NCBI GenBank assembly: GCA_934539295.1 | Contig: CAKTCN010000011.1 | Span: 17,547 to 81,546 of the forward strand | Direction: 5' to 3' | Source of the DNA: an uncultured Allosphingosinicella sp. | GTDB taxonomy: Bacteria > Pseudomonadota > Alphaproteobacteria > Sphingomonadales > Sphingomonadaceae | DNA: 64,000 bases | Shown: positions 19,192-28,976 of the stretch, in pieces | Position numbering within the stretch: position 1 is the stretch's first letter | How the letters are laid out: each line of letters opens with the position of its first letter | Translations under genes and position numbers: made by a program | The notes under the pieces: generated by a model | The model's database searches: none | Seen by the model: only the letters and a program-made list of their open reading frames with translations | What the model was told of the DNA's origin: nothing

Positions 19192-19475
19192 GGGAGCATC
19201 CAGATTCGATAGATCGTCGCCGGGGACGTGATTCCCGGTTCCGCCTTTCTCCGCATCGCGGATCAGAAGCGGCGGGTGCTGGCTCCAGGCCGGCGGGACG
19301 AGGCAGAGGCTTCCAGTCTCTCGAAACAGTCGAGGATACCGCGGAAGCATCGCTTCCGGCTGCGTCCCCGCCGCTTTGCGCAAGCGAGGCATGAGCCCAG
19401 GCGGGGCACGCATCAAATTCGGGCTTGCACGCACCTCGGAATGGTCCGGGGTGCCTCTGTATAAGGAGCATGGTC
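19192..19475 (+). promoter_or_regulatory. Long structured gap between rpsJ and rplC
   Basis: No gene of ribosomal-operon type fits in these 284 bases. Several hairpins can be drawn: CCGGG/CCCGG near 19221-19240, CGGAAGC/GCTTCCG near 19340-19360, and GCACC/GGTGC just before the rplC Shine-Dalgarno. Adjacent S10-operon genes normally lie within a few tens of bases, so this looks like a leader with a regulatory or processing role. Confidence 0.5.
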
Positions 19476-20228
19476 ATGCGCACTGGCGTGATCGCAAAGA
19501 AGATGGGGATGACCCGCATATTCCAGGAGGACGGCCGTCACGTGCCGGTCACCGTCCTGGCTCTGGACAATGTCCAAGTCGTCGCACGCCGTGAGGCTGA
19601 TCGCGACGGATACACCGCAATCCAGGTCGGCGCGGGTTCCGCGAAGGCCAAGAACCTGTCCAAGCCCGAGCGTGGCCACTTCGGCAAGGCCGAAGTCGAG
19701 CCGAAGGCCCGCGTGGTCGAGTTCCGTGTCGCCGAGGACGCGCTCCTCGACGTCGGTGCCGAGCTGACCGCCGATCACTATGTTGCCGGCCAGTATGTCG
19801 ATATTCAGGGCGTGACCCAGGGTAAGGGCTTTGCCGGCGCCATGAAGCGCTGGAACTTCGGCGGCATGCGCGCCACGCACGGCGTGTCAATCTCGCACCG
19901 TGCGCATGGTTCGACGGGTAACCGCCAGGATCCGGGCCGCGTCTTCAAGAACAAGAAGATGGCCGGCCACATGGGTGCCAAGAACCGCACGCAGCAGAAC
20001 CTCGAGATCGTCCGCACGGACGTCGAGCGCGGCCTCCTGTTCGTCAAGGGCTCGGTGCCCGGCCACAAGGGTGGCTGGCTGCTGGTCAAGGACTCGGTGA
20101 AGGTCTCGCGTCCCGAGGGCGCGCCTTACCCGGCCGGCATCCGCCAGGCCGCCAACAGCAACGATGCTCCCGCTGAGACGCCGGCTGACGCCGCGGCCGC
20201 GGAAGCAACCGAAGGCCAGGAAGGCTAA
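19476..20228 (+). CDS. rplC: 50S ribosomal protein L3 (uL3)
   Basis: The 250-residue protein starts [20 protein letters not shown] and contains the conserved [20 protein letters not shown] loop that reaches the peptidyl-transferase centre and includes the Gln methylated by PrmB in other bacteria. The Ala/Glu-rich C-terminal tail of about 20 residues is longer than in E. coli (209 residues). The start at 19476 lies 8 bases after AAGGAG; the ATG at 19470 is too close to it. Confidence 0.97.
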   Translation: MRTGVIAKKMGMTRIFQEDGRHVPVTVLALDNVQVVARREADRDGYTAIQVGAGSAKAKNLSKPERGHFGKAEVEPKARVVEFRVAEDALLDVGAELTADHYVAGQYVDIQGVTQGKGFAGAMKRWNFGGMRATHGVSISHRAHGSTGNRQDPGRVFKNKKMAGHMGAKNRTQQNLEIVRTDVERGLLFVKGSVPGHKGGWLLVKDSVKVSRPEGAPYPAGIRQAANSNDAPAETPADAAAAEATEGQEG

Positions 20229-20231
20229 ACG

Positions 20232-20858
20232 ATGAAGGTCAATGTACAGACCCTCGACGCGCAGGGCAGCGGCGACATCGAGCTCAATGACGCCGTGTTC
20301 GGCGTGGAGCCGCGTGCCGACATCCTGCACCGCGTCGTCACCTGGCAGCTCGAGAAGCGCCGCGGCACCGCCCGCGCCGCCCGCGAGCGCAGCGATGTCG
20401 CCCGCTCGGGCAAGAAGTTCGGTCGCCAGAAGGGCGGCGGCACGGCTCGCCACGGCGATCGTCGTGCCCCGATCTTCGTCGGCGGCGGCAAGGCCCACGG
20501 TCCCCGCGTTCGCGACTTTGATCCGTCGCTGAACAAGAAGATTCGTGCGCTCGGCCTGAAGATGGCATTGTCGGCCAAGGCCCGCGACGGGCAGCTGATC
20601 GTGCTCGACACGCTGGACGTCAACGAAGCCAAGACCAAGGCGCTCAAGGAGCAGCTGGGCAAGCTCGGCTTCGGCAAGACCGCGCTGGTGATCGACGGTG
20701 ACGCGCTCAACGTCGGCTTCGCCAAGGCGTCGTCGAACCTGCGCGAGATCAACCTGCTCCCGGCGGTCGGCGCGAACGTCTACGACATTCTGAAGCATGA
20801 GACTTTGGTGCTGACGCGCGCCGCGGTCGAGAAGCTGGAGGCGCGTTTCAATGGCTAA
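20232..20858 (+). CDS. rplD: 50S ribosomal protein L4 (uL4)
   Basis: The 208-residue protein has the extended internal loop rich in Arg/Lys/Gly ([21 protein letters not shown], about residues 60-80) that lines the exit tunnel, and a C-terminal Rossmann-like domain. L4 autoregulates the S10 operon in E. coli. It starts three bases after rplC and overlaps rplW by 8 bases. Confidence 0.97.
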   Translation: MKVNVQTLDAQGSGDIELNDAVFGVEPRADILHRVVTWQLEKRRGTARAARERSDVARSGKKFGRQKGGGTARHGDRRAPIFVGGGKAHGPRVRDFDPSLNKKIRALGLKMALSAKARDGQLIVLDTLDVNEAKTKALKEQLGKLGFGKTALVIDGDALNVGFAKASSNLREINLLPAVGANVYDILKHETLVLTRAAVEKLEARFNG

Positions 20859-21168
20859 GAAGCCCGAGAAGGGTGCGATCGACATCAATCATTATGATGT
20901 CGTCCTCGCCCCGCACATCACCGAGAAGTCGACCCTGCTTTCCGAGCAGAATGCGGTCGTGTTCAAGGTCGCCAATGGCGCCAGCAAGCCGCAGATCAAG
21001 GCGGCCGTCGAAGCGCTGTTCAACGTGAACGTCCTGGGCGTGAACACGCTGACGCAGAAGGGCAAGGCCAAGCGCTGGAAGGGTCGTCCCTATCAGCGTT
21101 CGGACGTCAAGAAGGCGATCGTGACGCTGGCCGAGGGCCAGACCATCGACGTCACCACCGGTATCTGA
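20851..21168 (+). CDS. rplW: 50S ribosomal protein L23 (uL23)
   Basis: The 105-residue protein has [20 protein letters not shown] near the N-terminus and the loop [21 protein letters not shown]23 sits at the tunnel exit and docks trigger factor and SRP. It overlaps the end of rplD by 8 bases, which implies coupled translation. Confidence 0.97.
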   Translation: MAKKPEKGAIDINHYDVVLAPHITEKSTLLSEQNAVVFKVANGASKPQIKAAVEALFNVNVLGVNTLTQKGKAKRWKGRPYQRSDVKKAIVTLAEGQTIDVTTGI

Positions 21169-21180
21169 GGCTAGAGAGAC

Positions 21181-22017
21181 ATGGCACTCAAGACTTACAA
21201 TCCGGTCACCTCGTCGCAGCGCGGCCTCATCCTCGTCGACAAGTCGTCGCTGTGGAAGGGCAAGCCCGTCAAGGCTCTGACTGAGGGCAAGCGCAAGACC
21301 GGTGGCCGCAACAACAAGGGTCACGTGACCTCGCGCGGCATCGCCGGCGGCCACAAGCAGCGTTACCGCTATGTCGACTTCAAGCGTCGCAAGTGGGACC
21401 AGCCGGCCACCGTCGAGCGGCTCGAATATGATCCCAACCGCACCGCGTTCATCGCGCTGGTGAAGTATGAGGACGGCGAGCTCGCCTACATCCTTGCGCC
21501 GCAGCGCCTTGCGCCGGGCGACCAGGTGATCGCCGGCAAGAAGACCGACGTGAAGCCGGGCAACGCCATGGAGCTGGGCCAGATGCCGGTCGGCACCATC
21601 GTCCACAATGTGGAGATGAAGCCGGGCAAGGGTGGCCAGATCGCGCGTTCGGCCGGCACCTATGTGCAGGTCGTCGGTCGTGACCGCGGGATGGTGATCG
21701 TTCGCCTGAATTCGGGTGAGCAGCGCTACCTGCCGTCCGAGTGCATGGCGACCGTTGGTGCGGTGTCGAACCCCGACAACCAGAACCAGAACTTCGCCAA
21801 GGCCGGCCGTACCCGCTGGATGGGCAAGCGCCCGCTGACCCGCGGCGTCGCCAAGAACCCGGTCGACCACCCGCACGGCGGCGGTGAAGGCCGTACCTCC
21901 GGCGGCCGTCACCCGGTCACCCCGTGGGGCAAGCCGACCAAGGGCGCCCGGACCCGCAAGAACAAGGCGACGGACAAGTTCATCATCCGTTCGCGTCACG
22001 CGAAGAAGAAGAGGTAA
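21181..22017 (+). CDS. rplB: 50S ribosomal protein L2 (uL2)
   Basis: The 278-residue protein ends with the conserved [17 protein letters not shown] stretch containing the His important for peptidyl transfer, followed by a basic tail. Full-length and standard. The stop is two bases from the rpsS start. Confidence 0.98.
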   Translation: MALKTYNPVTSSQRGLILVDKSSLWKGKPVKALTEGKRKTGGRNNKGHVTSRGIAGGHKQRYRYVDFKRRKWDQPATVERLEYDPNRTAFIALVKYEDGELAYILAPQRLAPGDQVIAGKKTDVKPGNAMELGQMPVGTIVHNVEMKPGKGGQIARSAGTYVQVVGRDRGMVIVRLNSGEQRYLPSECMATVGAVSNPDNQNQNFAKAGRTRWMGKRPLTRGVAKNPVDHPHGGGEGRTSGGRHPVTPWGKPTKGARTRKNKATDKFIIRSRHAKKKR

Positions 22018-22019
22018 TA

Positions 22020-22295
22020 ATGGCCCGCTCCATCTGGAAAGGTCCGTTCGTCGAGCTCAGCCTTCTCAAGAAGGCCGAAGCTGCCCAGGACGCTGGCGGC
22101 CGTGCGCCGATCAAGACCTGGTCGCGTCGCTCCACGATCCTGCCGCAGTTCGTCGGCCTGACGTTCAACGTCTACAATGGCCGCAAGTTCGTGCCGGTGT
22201 CCGTCAACGAGGACATGGTCGGAATGAAGCTCGGCGAATTCGCGCCGACCCGCTTCTTCCCGGGCCACGCCGCCGACAAGAAGGGCAAGCGCTAA
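22020..22295 (+). CDS. rpsS: 30S ribosomal protein S19 (uS19)
   Basis: The 91-residue protein begins [20 protein letters not shown] and ends [20 protein letters not shown], typical of uS19 in the 30S head. The ATG at 22020 follows the rplB stop by two bases. Longer in-frame readings into rplB are not real. Its TAA overlaps the next ATG (TAATG). Confidence 0.97.
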   Translation: MARSIWKGPFVELSLLKKAEAAQDAGGRAPIKTWSRRSTILPQFVGLTFNVYNGRKFVPVSVNEDMVGMKLGEFAPTRFFPGHAADKKGKR

Positions 22296-22675
22296 TGAGT
22301 AAGCAAGCTGCACCCCGCAAGGTCGGCGACAAGGAAGCGCTGGCAGTCGGCACCACCATCCGTGGTTCGGCCCAGAAGCTGAACCTAGTGGCGGCCCTGA
22401 TCCGCGGCCGCAAGGCCGAGGACGCGCTCAACATCCTGCAGTTTTCGCCCAAGGCGATGGCGGTGGACGTTCGCAAGGTGCTGGCTTCGGCCATCGCCAA
22501 TGCCGAGAACAACCACAATCTCGACGTCGACAGCCTGGTCGTCGCCGAGGCATCGGTCGGCAAGAGCATCTCGATGAAGCGCTGGACGCCGCGTGCGCGT
22601 GGCCGTTCGAGCCGCATCGTCAAGCCGTTCAGCCGCGTGCGCATCGTCGTGCGCGAAGAAGGCGAGGAAGCCTAA
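22295..22675 (+). CDS. rplV: 50S ribosomal protein L22 (uL22)
   Basis: The 126-residue protein has [21 protein letters not shown] and the beta-hairpin region [21 protein letters not shown] that reaches into the exit tunnel, where macrolide-resistance changes can occur. It overlaps rpsS by one base. Confidence 0.97.
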   Translation: MSKQAAPRKVGDKEALAVGTTIRGSAQKLNLVAALIRGRKAEDALNILQFSPKAMAVDVRKVLASAIANAENNHNLDVDSLVVAEASVGKSISMKRWTPRARGRSSRIVKPFSRVRIVVREEGEEA

Positions 22676-22678
22676 GTC

Positions 22679-23386
22679 ATGGGTCAGAAGAGCAATCCGA
22701 TCGGTCTGCGCCTGCAGATCAACCGCACCTGGGACAGCCGCTGGTATGCCGACGGCGCCGATTACGGTCGTCTGCTGCTGGAGGATCTCAAGATCCGCCA
22801 GCACGTGCTGAAGGCGATCCCGCAGGCCGCCATCTCCAAGGTGGTGATCGAGCGTCCGGCCAAGCTGTGCCGCGTGTCCATTTATGCCGCACGCCCCGGT
22901 GTGATCATCGGCAAGAAGGGCGCCGACATCGAGAAGCTTCGCCAGAAGCTGCGCGAGTTCACCTCGTCCGACGTCAGCCTGAACATCGTCGAGATCCGCA
23001 AGCCGGAGATCGACGCCAAGCTCGTCGCTCAGGGCATCGCCGACCAGCTGGAGCGCCGTATCGCGTTCCGCCGCGCCATGAAGCGCGCGGTGCAGTCGGC
23101 TCTGCGCCTCGGTGCCGAGGGCATTCGTATCACCTGCGCGGGCCGTCTCGGCGGCGCGGAGATCGCCCGTACCGAATGGTATCGTGAAGGCCGCGTTCCG
23201 CTGCACACGCTGCGCGGTAACGTCGACTATGCCGAGGCCCAGGCCCACACCGCCTACGGCGTGTGCGGCATCAAGGTCTGGATCTTCAAGGGCGAGATCT
23301 TGGGCCACGATCCGATGGCGCAGGACCGGCTGATGATGGAAGCGCAGACTTCGGGCGTCCGTCCGGCGCGCGAAGACCGTCGCTAA
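22679..23386 (+). CDS. rpsC: 30S ribosomal protein S3 (uS3)
   Basis: The 235-residue protein starts [20 protein letters not shown], has a KH-domain signature [14 protein letters not shown] and the C-terminal domain with [23 protein letters not shown]. It forms part of the mRNA entry tunnel. It starts three bases after rplV. Confidence 0.98.
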   Translation: MGQKSNPIGLRLQINRTWDSRWYADGADYGRLLLEDLKIRQHVLKAIPQAAISKVVIERPAKLCRVSIYAARPGVIIGKKGADIEKLRQKLREFTSSDVSLNIVEIRKPEIDAKLVAQGIADQLERRIAFRRAMKRAVQSALRLGAEGIRITCAGRLGGAEIARTEWYREGRVPLHTLRGNVDYAEAQAHTAYGVCGIKVWIFKGEILGHDPMAQDRLMMEAQTSGVRPAREDRR

Positions 23387-23398
23387 GGAATTAGAGAA

Positions 23399-23830
23399 AT
23401 GCTGCAACCAAAGCGCACCAAATTCCGCAAGGCCTTCAAGGGCCGCATCCATGGCAATGCCAAGGGTGGCACGGACCTTAACTTCGGCGCCTTCGGCCTG
23501 AAGGCTCTGGAGCCGGAGCGGATCACCGCGCGTCAGATCGAGGCGGCCCGCCGCGCGATCACGCGTCACATCCGCCGTCAGGGCCGCCTGTGGATCCGCG
23601 TGTTCCCGGACGTGCCGGTGTCGAAGAAGCCGGCCGAAGTCCGCCAGGGTAAGGGTAAGGGTTCGCCCGAATATTGGGCCGCCCGCGTGAAGCCCGGCCG
23701 CATCCTGTTCGAGCTGGACGGCGTTCCCGGCCCGCTCGCCCGCGTCGCTTTCGAGCGTGCGATGGAAAAGCTGCCGATCAAGACGAAGGTGGTTGCCCGC
23801 CTCGGTGAATCGGTTCTCGAGGAAGATTGA
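23399..23830 (+). CDS. rplP: 50S ribosomal protein L16 (uL16)
   Basis: The 143-residue protein starts [20 protein letters not shown] and has the conserved [19 protein letters not shown] and [19 protein letters not shown] segments near the peptidyl-transferase centre. AATTAGAGAA precedes the ATG, a weak Shine-Dalgarno. Confidence 0.97.
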   Translation: MLQPKRTKFRKAFKGRIHGNAKGGTDLNFGAFGLKALEPERITARQIEAARRAITRHIRRQGRLWIRVFPDVPVSKKPAEVRQGKGKGSPEYWAARVKPGRILFELDGVPGPLARVAFERAMEKLPIKTKVVARLGESVLEED

Positions 23831-23832
23831 GC

Positions 23833-24039
23833 ATGGCCAAGATCGACGATCTCAAGCAGCAGAGCGACGACCAGCTGAACGAGCAGCTGGGCGAGCTCAA
23901 GCGTGAGCAGTTCAACCTGCGCTTCCAGGCTGCTACCAATCAGCTTGAAAAGCCGTCCCGTGTTCGCGAGGTGCGTCGCACCATCGCGCAGATCCGGACG
24001 CTGCAGGGCGAGCGCGCCCGCGCCGGCCAGAAGGCCTAA
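23833..24039 (+). CDS. rpmC: 50S ribosomal protein L29 (uL29)
   Basis: The 68-residue helical protein ([19 protein letters not shown]) matches uL29 at the tunnel exit, a docking site for SRP and trigger factor. The ATG at 23833 is two bases after the rplP stop; a TTG at 23827 in frame is less likely. Confidence 0.96.
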   Translation: MAKIDDLKQQSDDQLNEQLGELKREQFNLRFQAATNQLEKPSRVREVRRTIAQIRTLQGERARAGQKA

Positions 24040-24050
24040 GGAGTTACAAG

Positions 24051-24320
24051 ATGCCCAAGCGCATTCTGACCGGGACCATCGTGTCCGACAAGACCGACAA
24101 GACCGTCGTGGTGAAGGTCGAACGCCGGGTTAAGCACCCGTTGTACGGCAAGATCATCAAGCGGTCTAAGAAGTACCATGCCCATGACGAAGGCAATGCC
24201 TATCGTGAGGGCGAGACCGTGCGCATTCAGGAGACTGCGCCGATCTCGAAGCTCAAGACCTGGACGGTTGTGGACCGCGTCGATACGCACGCCACCCCCG
24301 CCAAGGCTGATATCGCTTAA
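24051..24320 (+). CDS. rpsQ: 30S ribosomal protein S17 (uS17)
   Basis: The 89-residue OB-fold protein starts [20 protein letters not shown] and contains [21 protein letters not shown]. It is a primary 16S rRNA-binding protein. GGAG lies upstream of the ATG. A 52-base gap follows before rplN. Confidence 0.97.
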   Translation: MPKRILTGTIVSDKTDKTVVVKVERRVKHPLYGKIIKRSKKYHAHDEGNAYREGETVRIQETAPISKLKTWTVVDRVDTHATPAKADIA

Positions 24321-24372
24321 GGTTTTAGCTGATCGCCGGACTTGTTCCGGTTGAAGTGAAAGGAATGGATCA

Positions 24373-24741
24373 ATGATCCAGATGCAATCTAACCTTGATG
24401 TCGCCGATAATTCGGGCGCCAAGCGCGTTCAGTGCATCAAGGTGCTGGGCGGCTCCAAGCGCCGCTTTGCGGGCGTGGGCGACATCATCGTCGTTTCCGT
24501 GAAGGAAGCGGCGCCCCGCGGCCGCGTCAAGAAGGGCGACGTCCACAAGGCCGTCATCGTTCGCACCGCCAAGGACATTCATCGTGCCGACGGTTCGACG
24601 ATCCGCTTCGATTCGAACGCGGCCGTTCTCGTGAACAACAACCAGGAGCCGATCGGCACCCGTATCTTCGGGCCGGTCGTGCGTGAACTTCGTGGCAAGA
24701 AGCACATGAAGATCATCAGCCTGGCGCCGGAGGTGCTGTAA
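24373..24741 (+). CDS. rplN: 50S ribosomal protein L14 (uL14)
   Basis: The 122-residue protein starts [20 protein letters not shown] and ends with [24 protein letters not shown], typical of uL14 at the subunit interface. It opens the spc part of the cluster. Its stop overlaps the rplX ATG by one base (TAATG). Confidence 0.97.
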   Translation: MIQMQSNLDVADNSGAKRVQCIKVLGGSKRRFAGVGDIIVVSVKEAAPRGRVKKGDVHKAVIVRTAKDIHRADGSTIRFDSNAAVLVNNNQEPIGTRIFGPVVRELRGKKHMKIISLAPEVL

Positions 24742-25061
24742 TGGCCGCTGCCAAGATCAAGAAGGGTGACACGGTCGTCGTCCTGTCCGGCAAGGACAAG
24801 GGCAAGACCGGCGAAGTGACCAAGAGCCTGCCCAAGGACGGCAAGGTCGTGGTCGCCGGCGTCAACGTGATCACCCGTCACAAGAAGCCGACCCAGGTCA
24901 ATCCGCAGGGCGGCCTCGAGCGTTCGGAAGCGCCGCTGCACGTGTCCAAGGTCGCGATCGCCGACCCGAAGACCGGCAAGCCGACGCGCGTCCGCTTCGA
25001 AACTCAGGACGGCAAGAAGGTCCGCGTGGCCGTCAAGTCCGGGGAGACCATCAATGGCTGA
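24741..25061 (+). CDS. rplX: 50S ribosomal protein L24 (uL24)
   Basis: The 106-residue KOW-domain protein has [21 protein letters not shown] near the start. uL24 initiates 50S assembly. It overlaps rplN by one base and rplE by eight. Confidence 0.97.
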   Translation: MAAAKIKKGDTVVVLSGKDKGKTGEVTKSLPKDGKVVVAGVNVITRHKKPTQVNPQGGLERSEAPLHVSKVAIADPKTGKPTRVRFETQDGKKVRVAVKSGETING

Positions 25062-25635
25062 AGCCACTTACGTGCCGCGCCTCAAGCGCGACTATGACGA
25101 GCGCATCGCCGCCGCCATGACCGAGAAGTTCGGGTACAAGAACCGCATGGAGGTTCCCCGCCTGGACAAGATCGTGATCAACATGGGTGTTGGTGAAGCG
25201 ACGCAGGACAAGAAGAAGGTCGACGTTGCTGCGGCCGAGATGGAGCTGATCGCCGGTCAGAAGCCGGTCGTCACCAAGGCTCGCACCTCGATCGCGCAGT
25301 TCAAGCTGCGTGAAGGCATGCCGATCGGCTGCAAGGTGACCCTGCGCCGCGAGCGGATGTACGAGTTCCTCGACCGCCTTATCACGATCGCGCTGCCGCG
25401 CGTTCGCGATTTCCGCGGCCTGAACGACAAGTCGTTCGACGGCCGCGGCAATTATGCGATGGGCCTCAAGGAGCAGATCATCTTCCCGGAGATCAGCTAC
25501 GACCGCATCGACAAGGTGCGCGGCATGGACATCATCGTGACCACGACGGCGAAGACGGACGAGGAAGCGCGCGAACTGCTGCGCCTCTTCAACTTCCCCT
25601 TCCCCAAGAACCAGGATCAGCAGCAGGCCGCGTAA
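25054..25635 (+). CDS. rplE: 50S ribosomal protein L5 (uL5)
   Basis: The 193-residue protein has [21 protein letters not shown] and the 5S rRNA/tRNA-contact segment [21 protein letters not shown]. It is slightly longer than E. coli L5 (179) because of short terminal extensions. It overlaps the end of rplX by eight bases. Confidence 0.97.
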   Translation: MAEATYVPRLKRDYDERIAAAMTEKFGYKNRMEVPRLDKIVINMGVGEATQDKKKVDVAAAEMELIAGQKPVVTKARTSIAQFKLREGMPIGCKVTLRRERMYEFLDRLITIALPRVRDFRGLNDKSFDGRGNYAMGLKEQIIFPEISYDRIDKVRGMDIIVTTTAKTDEEARELLRLFNFPFPKNQDQQQAA

Positions 25636-25672
25636 GCGGACCTGCTCTCAGGTAAGGAAGAGAACTTAAGTC

Positions 25673-25978
25673 ATGGCGAAACTGAGTTCGATCAACAAGA
25701 ACGAGCGTCGCAAGAAGCTGGTGAAGAAGTATTCTGGCCAGTATGCGAAGCTCAAGGCGATCGCAGCCGACGAGTCCAAGGACGACACCGAGCGGCTGAT
25801 TGCGCGTCTGAAGATGGCGGAAATCCCGCGCAACGCGAATCCCACCCGGATCCGCAACCGTTGCGAGATGACCGGCCGTCCGCGTGCTTACTATCGCAAG
25901 TTCCGTCTCTCGCGCGTTACGCTCCGTGAACTGGCCAACAAGGGCCTGATCCCCGGCGTCACCAAGTCGAGCTGGTAA
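25673..25978 (+). CDS. rpsN: 30S ribosomal protein S14 (uS14), zinc-independent form
   Basis: The 101-residue protein is the long form of uS14 without the CxxC-x12-CxxC zinc site, ending in [20 protein letters not shown] plus [18 protein letters not shown] precedes the ATG. Confidence 0.97.
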   Translation: MAKLSSINKNERRKKLVKKYSGQYAKLKAIAADESKDDTERLIARLKMAEIPRNANPTRIRNRCEMTGRPRAYYRKFRLSRVTLRELANKGLIPGVTKSSW

Positions 25979-25991
25979 GGGTTTTATCGAA

Positions 25992-26387
25992 ATGGCGATG
26001 ACCGATCCACTGGGTGATATGCTCACCCGCATCCGCAACGGCCAGCAGGCTCGCAAGGACAGCGTGGTTTCCCCCGCGTCCAAGCTGCGCGTGCGCGTCC
26101 TCGACGTGCTCCAGCGCGAGGGCTATATCCGCGGCTACAGCGAAGAAGCGATGGGCCCCGCAAAGGGCTTGCGCATCGAGCTTAAGTATTTCGAAGGCCA
26201 GCCGGCGATCCAGCACGTGTCGCGCGTGTCGAAGCCGGGCCGCCGCGTCTATTCGGGCAGCCAGGAGCTTCCCCGGGTTCGCAACGGCCTTGGCATCACC
26301 ATCGTCTCCACGCCCCGGGGCGTTCTGTCCGACGCGGAAGCGCGCGAACAGAATGTCGGCGGCGAGGTTCTCGCGGAGGTCTTCTGA
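25992..26387 (+). CDS. rpsH: 30S ribosomal protein S8 (uS8)
   Basis: The 131-residue protein starts [20 protein letters not shown] and ends with [20 protein letters not shown], conserved in uS8. In E. coli S8 represses spc-operon translation. An ATG six bases later (MTDPLGD) is an alternative start. Confidence 0.97.
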   Translation: MAMTDPLGDMLTRIRNGQQARKDSVVSPASKLRVRVLDVLQREGYIRGYSEEAMGPAKGLRIELKYFEGQPAIQHVSRVSKPGRRVYSGSQELPRVRNGLGITIVSTPRGVLSDAEAREQNVGGEVLAEVF

Positions 26388-26389
26388 TC

Positions 26390-26923
26390 ATGAGCCGTAT
26401 TGGTAAGAAGCCGGTCACCGTGCCTTCGGGCGTGACCGCGACCACGGAAGGCCGCACGCTCTCCGTCAAGGGACCCAAGGGCACCCTGACGATGGAGATG
26501 GCCGATGACGTGACCTATGAGATCGGCGATGGCGGCATTTCGGTGCAGCCGGCGAACGATACCAAGCGCGCACGTTCCTTCTGGGGCATGCAGCGCACCA
26601 TGGTGCAGAACCTCGTGACGGGCGTGACCGAAGGTTTCACCAAGGTCCTCGAGATCACCGGCGTCGGCTACCGCGCCGCGGCACAGGGCAAGAATTTGCG
26701 CCTGCAGCTCGGCTACAGCCACGACGTGAACATCGCCGTTCCGGAAGGCCTGGAGGTCAAGACTCCCGACCAGACGACCGTCGAGATCACGGGCATCGAC
26801 AAGCAGCGGGTTGGCCAGCTGGCCGCCGAGATCCGCCGCTGGCGCAAGCCGGAGCCCTACAAGGGCAAGGGCATCAAGTATCGCGGTGAGTTCATCTTCC
26901 GCAAAGAAGGCAAGAAGAAGTAA
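26390..26923 (+). CDS. rplF: 50S ribosomal protein L6 (uL6)
   Basis: The 177-residue protein starts [15 protein letters not shown] and has the two related L6 domains, ending [24 protein letters not shown]. It lies two bases after rpsH. Confidence 0.97.
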   Translation: MSRIGKKPVTVPSGVTATTEGRTLSVKGPKGTLTMEMADDVTYEIGDGGISVQPANDTKRARSFWGMQRTMVQNLVTGVTEGFTKVLEITGVGYRAAAQGKNLRLQLGYSHDVNIAVPEGLEVKTPDQTTVEITGIDKQRVGQLAAEIRRWRKPEPYKGKGIKYRGEFIFRKEGKKK

Positions 26924-26926
26924 GCC

Positions 26927-27280
26927 ATGGCGAAACTCTCTCTCTTCGAACGGCGCCGTCGGCGCGTCCGCACTTCGCTCAAGGCGCGTGCGGGCGACAA
27001 GCCCCGGCTTTCCGTCCACCGCTCGGGGCGTCACATCTACGCCCAGGTCATCAATGACGGTGAGGGCCGTACCCTCGCCGCTGCCTCGACCCTGGAGAAG
27101 GACGTGCGCGGCACCACTGGCGCCACCGTGTCCTCCGCACAGGATGTGGGCCGTCGGATCGCCGAGCGCGCCAAGGCTGCCGGCGTCACCCGCGTGGTGT
27201 TCGACCGCGGCGGCTTCCTCTTCCATGGCCGCGTGAAGGCCCTCGCCGACGCGGCGCGCGAAGGCGGACTGGAGTTTTAA
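26927..27280 (+). CDS. rplR: 50S ribosomal protein L18 (uL18)
   Basis: The 117-residue protein has the 5S rRNA-binding pattern with [20 protein letters not shown] and the C-terminal [26 protein letters not shown]. It lies three bases after rplF. Confidence 0.97.
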   Translation: MAKLSLFERRRRRVRTSLKARAGDKPRLSVHRSGRHIYAQVINDGEGRTLAAASTLEKDVRGTTGATVSSAQDVGRRIAERAKAAGVTRVVFDRGGFLFHGRVKALADAAREGGLEF

Positions 27281-27283
27281 GTG

Positions 27284-28027
27284 ATGGCTGACGAGAACAA
27301 CCAGGTCGGCTCCGACCAGAATATCGATACGCCGGCCGAGAACGCCGCCGTTGCCGCACCTGCAGATGGTGCCGGCGAGGGCCGCCGTGAACGCGGTGCC
27401 CGTGGCGGCCGTGGCGGTCGCGACGGCGGCCGTGGTGGTCGTGACGGTGGCCGTGGCCGCCGCGACGATCGCCGTGGCAATCGCGACGAGGAGCAGGGCG
27501 AGGAACTCATCGAGAAGCTCGTCCACATCAACCGCGTCTCGAAGACCGTGAAGGGCGGCAAGCGCTTCGGCTTTGCAGCGCTGGTCGTCGTGGGCGACGG
27601 CAAGGGCCGCGTCGGCTTCGGCAAGGGCAAGGCCCGCGAAGTGCCGGAAGCGATCACCAAGGCGACGGCTTCGGCCAAGAAGACCATGGTCCGCGTTCCG
27701 CTGAAGGAAGGCCGCACGCTGCACCATGACGGCAACGGCCATTTCGGCGCAGGCCGCGTGACCGTCCGCACGGCGCCTCCGGGCACCGGCATCATCGCCG
27801 GCGGTCCGATGCGCGCCGTGTTCGAGAGCCTGGGCGTTGCCGACGTGGTGACCAAGTCGGTCGGCACGTCCAACCCCTACAACATGATCCGTGCGACCTT
27901 CGAGGCGCTCACCGATCAGACCAGCCCCAAGTCGGTAGCGCAGCGTCGCGGCAAGAAGATCGCCGACCTGCTCGGCCGTGGCGGCTCGCAGACTGCCGAG
28001 GCTGACGCCGCGGCGGTGACGGAGTAA
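27284..28027 (+). CDS. rpsE: 30S ribosomal protein S5 (uS5) with RG-rich N-terminal extension
   Basis: The 247-residue protein is about 80 residues longer than E. coli S5. The conserved double-stranded-RNA-like core begins near residue 70 ([20 protein letters not shown]) and includes [21 protein letters not shown]. Ahead of it is a disordered stretch of repeated Arg-Gly-Gly/Arg-Asp-Gly units (about residues 28-66). The ATG at 27284 is nine bases from GGAG; a GTG at 27281 is also possible. Confidence 0.96.
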   Translation: MADENNQVGSDQNIDTPAENAAVAAPADGAGEGRRERGARGGRGGRDGGRGGRDGGRGRRDDRRGNRDEEQGEELIEKLVHINRVSKTVKGGKRFGFAALVVVGDGKGRVGFGKGKAREVPEAITKATASAKKTMVRVPLKEGRTLHHDGNGHFGAGRVTVRTAPPGTGIIAGGPMRAVFESLGVADVVTKSVGTSNPYNMIRATFEALTDQTSPKSVAQRRGKKIADLLGRGGSQTAEADAAAVTE

Positions 28028-28034
28028 GAGACAG

Positions 28035-28211
28035 ATGGCCACCATCAAGCTCACGCAGATCGGTTCGCCGATCCGCCGCACACCCGACCAGCGCAAGACG
28101 CTGATCGGCCTGGGCCTCAACAAGATGCATCGCACGGTCGAGCTGAACGACACCCCCGAGGTGCGCGGCATGATCGCCAAGGTGCAGCACATGGTGCGGA
28201 TCGAGGGCTAA
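28035..28211 (+). CDS. rpmD: 50S ribosomal protein L30 (uL30)
   Basis: This 58-residue protein begins [20 protein letters not shown], continues with [13 protein letters not shown], and ends VQHMVRIEG, a standard short bacterial uL30. It is read in the open frame between rpsE and the hairpin at 28265, with AGAGACAG before the ATG. Confidence 0.96.
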   Translation: MATIKLTQIGSPIRRTPDQRKTLIGLGLNKMHRTVELNDTPEVRGMIAKVQHMVRIEG

Positions 28212-28264
28212 GTCCTTGATCTGCCGCTTGCGAAAGCTGGCGGCGGCACTATGAGGCAAACGGA

Positions 28265-28286
28265 ACCCCGGCCGAAATGCCGGGGT
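28265..28286 (+). terminator. Hairpin between rpmD and rplO
   Basis: ACCCCGGC (28265-28272) pairs with GCCGGGGT (28279-28286), followed after six bases by TCTTTT. It lies in an unusually long 121-base gap for this operon and may act as a partial terminator or processing site. Confidence 0.5.
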
Positions 28287-28332
28287 GACGTCTTTTAATC
28301 AGCGCGAACATAGCGAAAGCGAGTGCAACGAC

Positions 28333-28872
28333 ATGAAACTGAACGACATCCGCGACAACCAAGGTGCCCGTAAGTCCCGCGTCCGCGTGGGCCGTGGTAT
28401 CGGTTCGGGCCTCGGCAAGACCGGCGGCCGTGGTCAGAAGGGTCAGAAGAGCCGCTCGGGCGTTTCGATCTGGGGCTTCGAAGGCGGTCAGATGCCGCTC
28501 CACATGCGGATCCCGAAGCGCGGCTTCAACAATCCGTTCGCCAAGGATTATGCCGAGGTGAACCTGGGCCAGCTGCAGAAGCTGGTCGATGCCGGTACGC
28601 TCGGCACCGACGGCACGATCGATCATGCGGCGCTCAAGGCTGCCGGCGTGGCACGTGGCGGCAAGGACGGCGTTCGCATCCTTGGCAAGGGTTCGCTGAG
28701 CGCGAAGCTCGTCTTCCGGGTTGCTGGCGTGTCCAAGAGCGCCCGTGAGGCGATCGAGGCAGCCGGTGGTTCGGTGGACGTGATCGAGGTGGTTCCGGCC
28801 GCTGAGAAGGCTGCCGCCAAGAAGGGCACAACCCGCGCCGCGGCCAAGAAGGCTGCGAAGGCAAAGGCCTGA
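28333..28872 (+). CDS. rplO: 50S ribosomal protein L15 (uL15)
   Basis: The 179-residue protein starts [20 protein letters not shown] and has [24 protein letters not shown], the conserved Gly/Lys-rich arm. The Ala/Lys-rich C-terminal tail (last 25 residues) is longer than in E. coli (144). The ATG at 28333 is preferred over an in-frame start at 28285 in the hairpin region. A strong terminator follows. Confidence 0.97.
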   Translation: MKLNDIRDNQGARKSRVRVGRGIGSGLGKTGGRGQKGQKSRSGVSIWGFEGGQMPLHMRIPKRGFNNPFAKDYAEVNLGQLQKLVDAGTLGTDGTIDHAALKAAGVARGGKDGVRILGKGSLSAKLVFRVAGVSKSAREAIEAAGGSVDVIEVVPAAEKAAAKKGTTRAAAKKAAKAKA

Positions 28873-28916
28873 TTTTTGGCTATTGGCTGACAAGCCGCAG
28901 CCGATGATTATATGAG

Positions 28917-28958
28917 GCGGCGGCGATAGGTTCCTTATCGCCGCCGCTTTTTCTTTTT
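28917..28958 (+). terminator. Strong rho-independent terminator between rplO and secY
   Basis: GCGGCGGCGATA (28917-28928) pairs with TATCGCCGCCGC (28936-28947), followed by TTTTTCTTTTT (28948-28958). It ends 19 bases before the secY start. Confidence 0.85.
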
Positions 28959-28976
28959 CGCAGGACGTTTTCCGAC

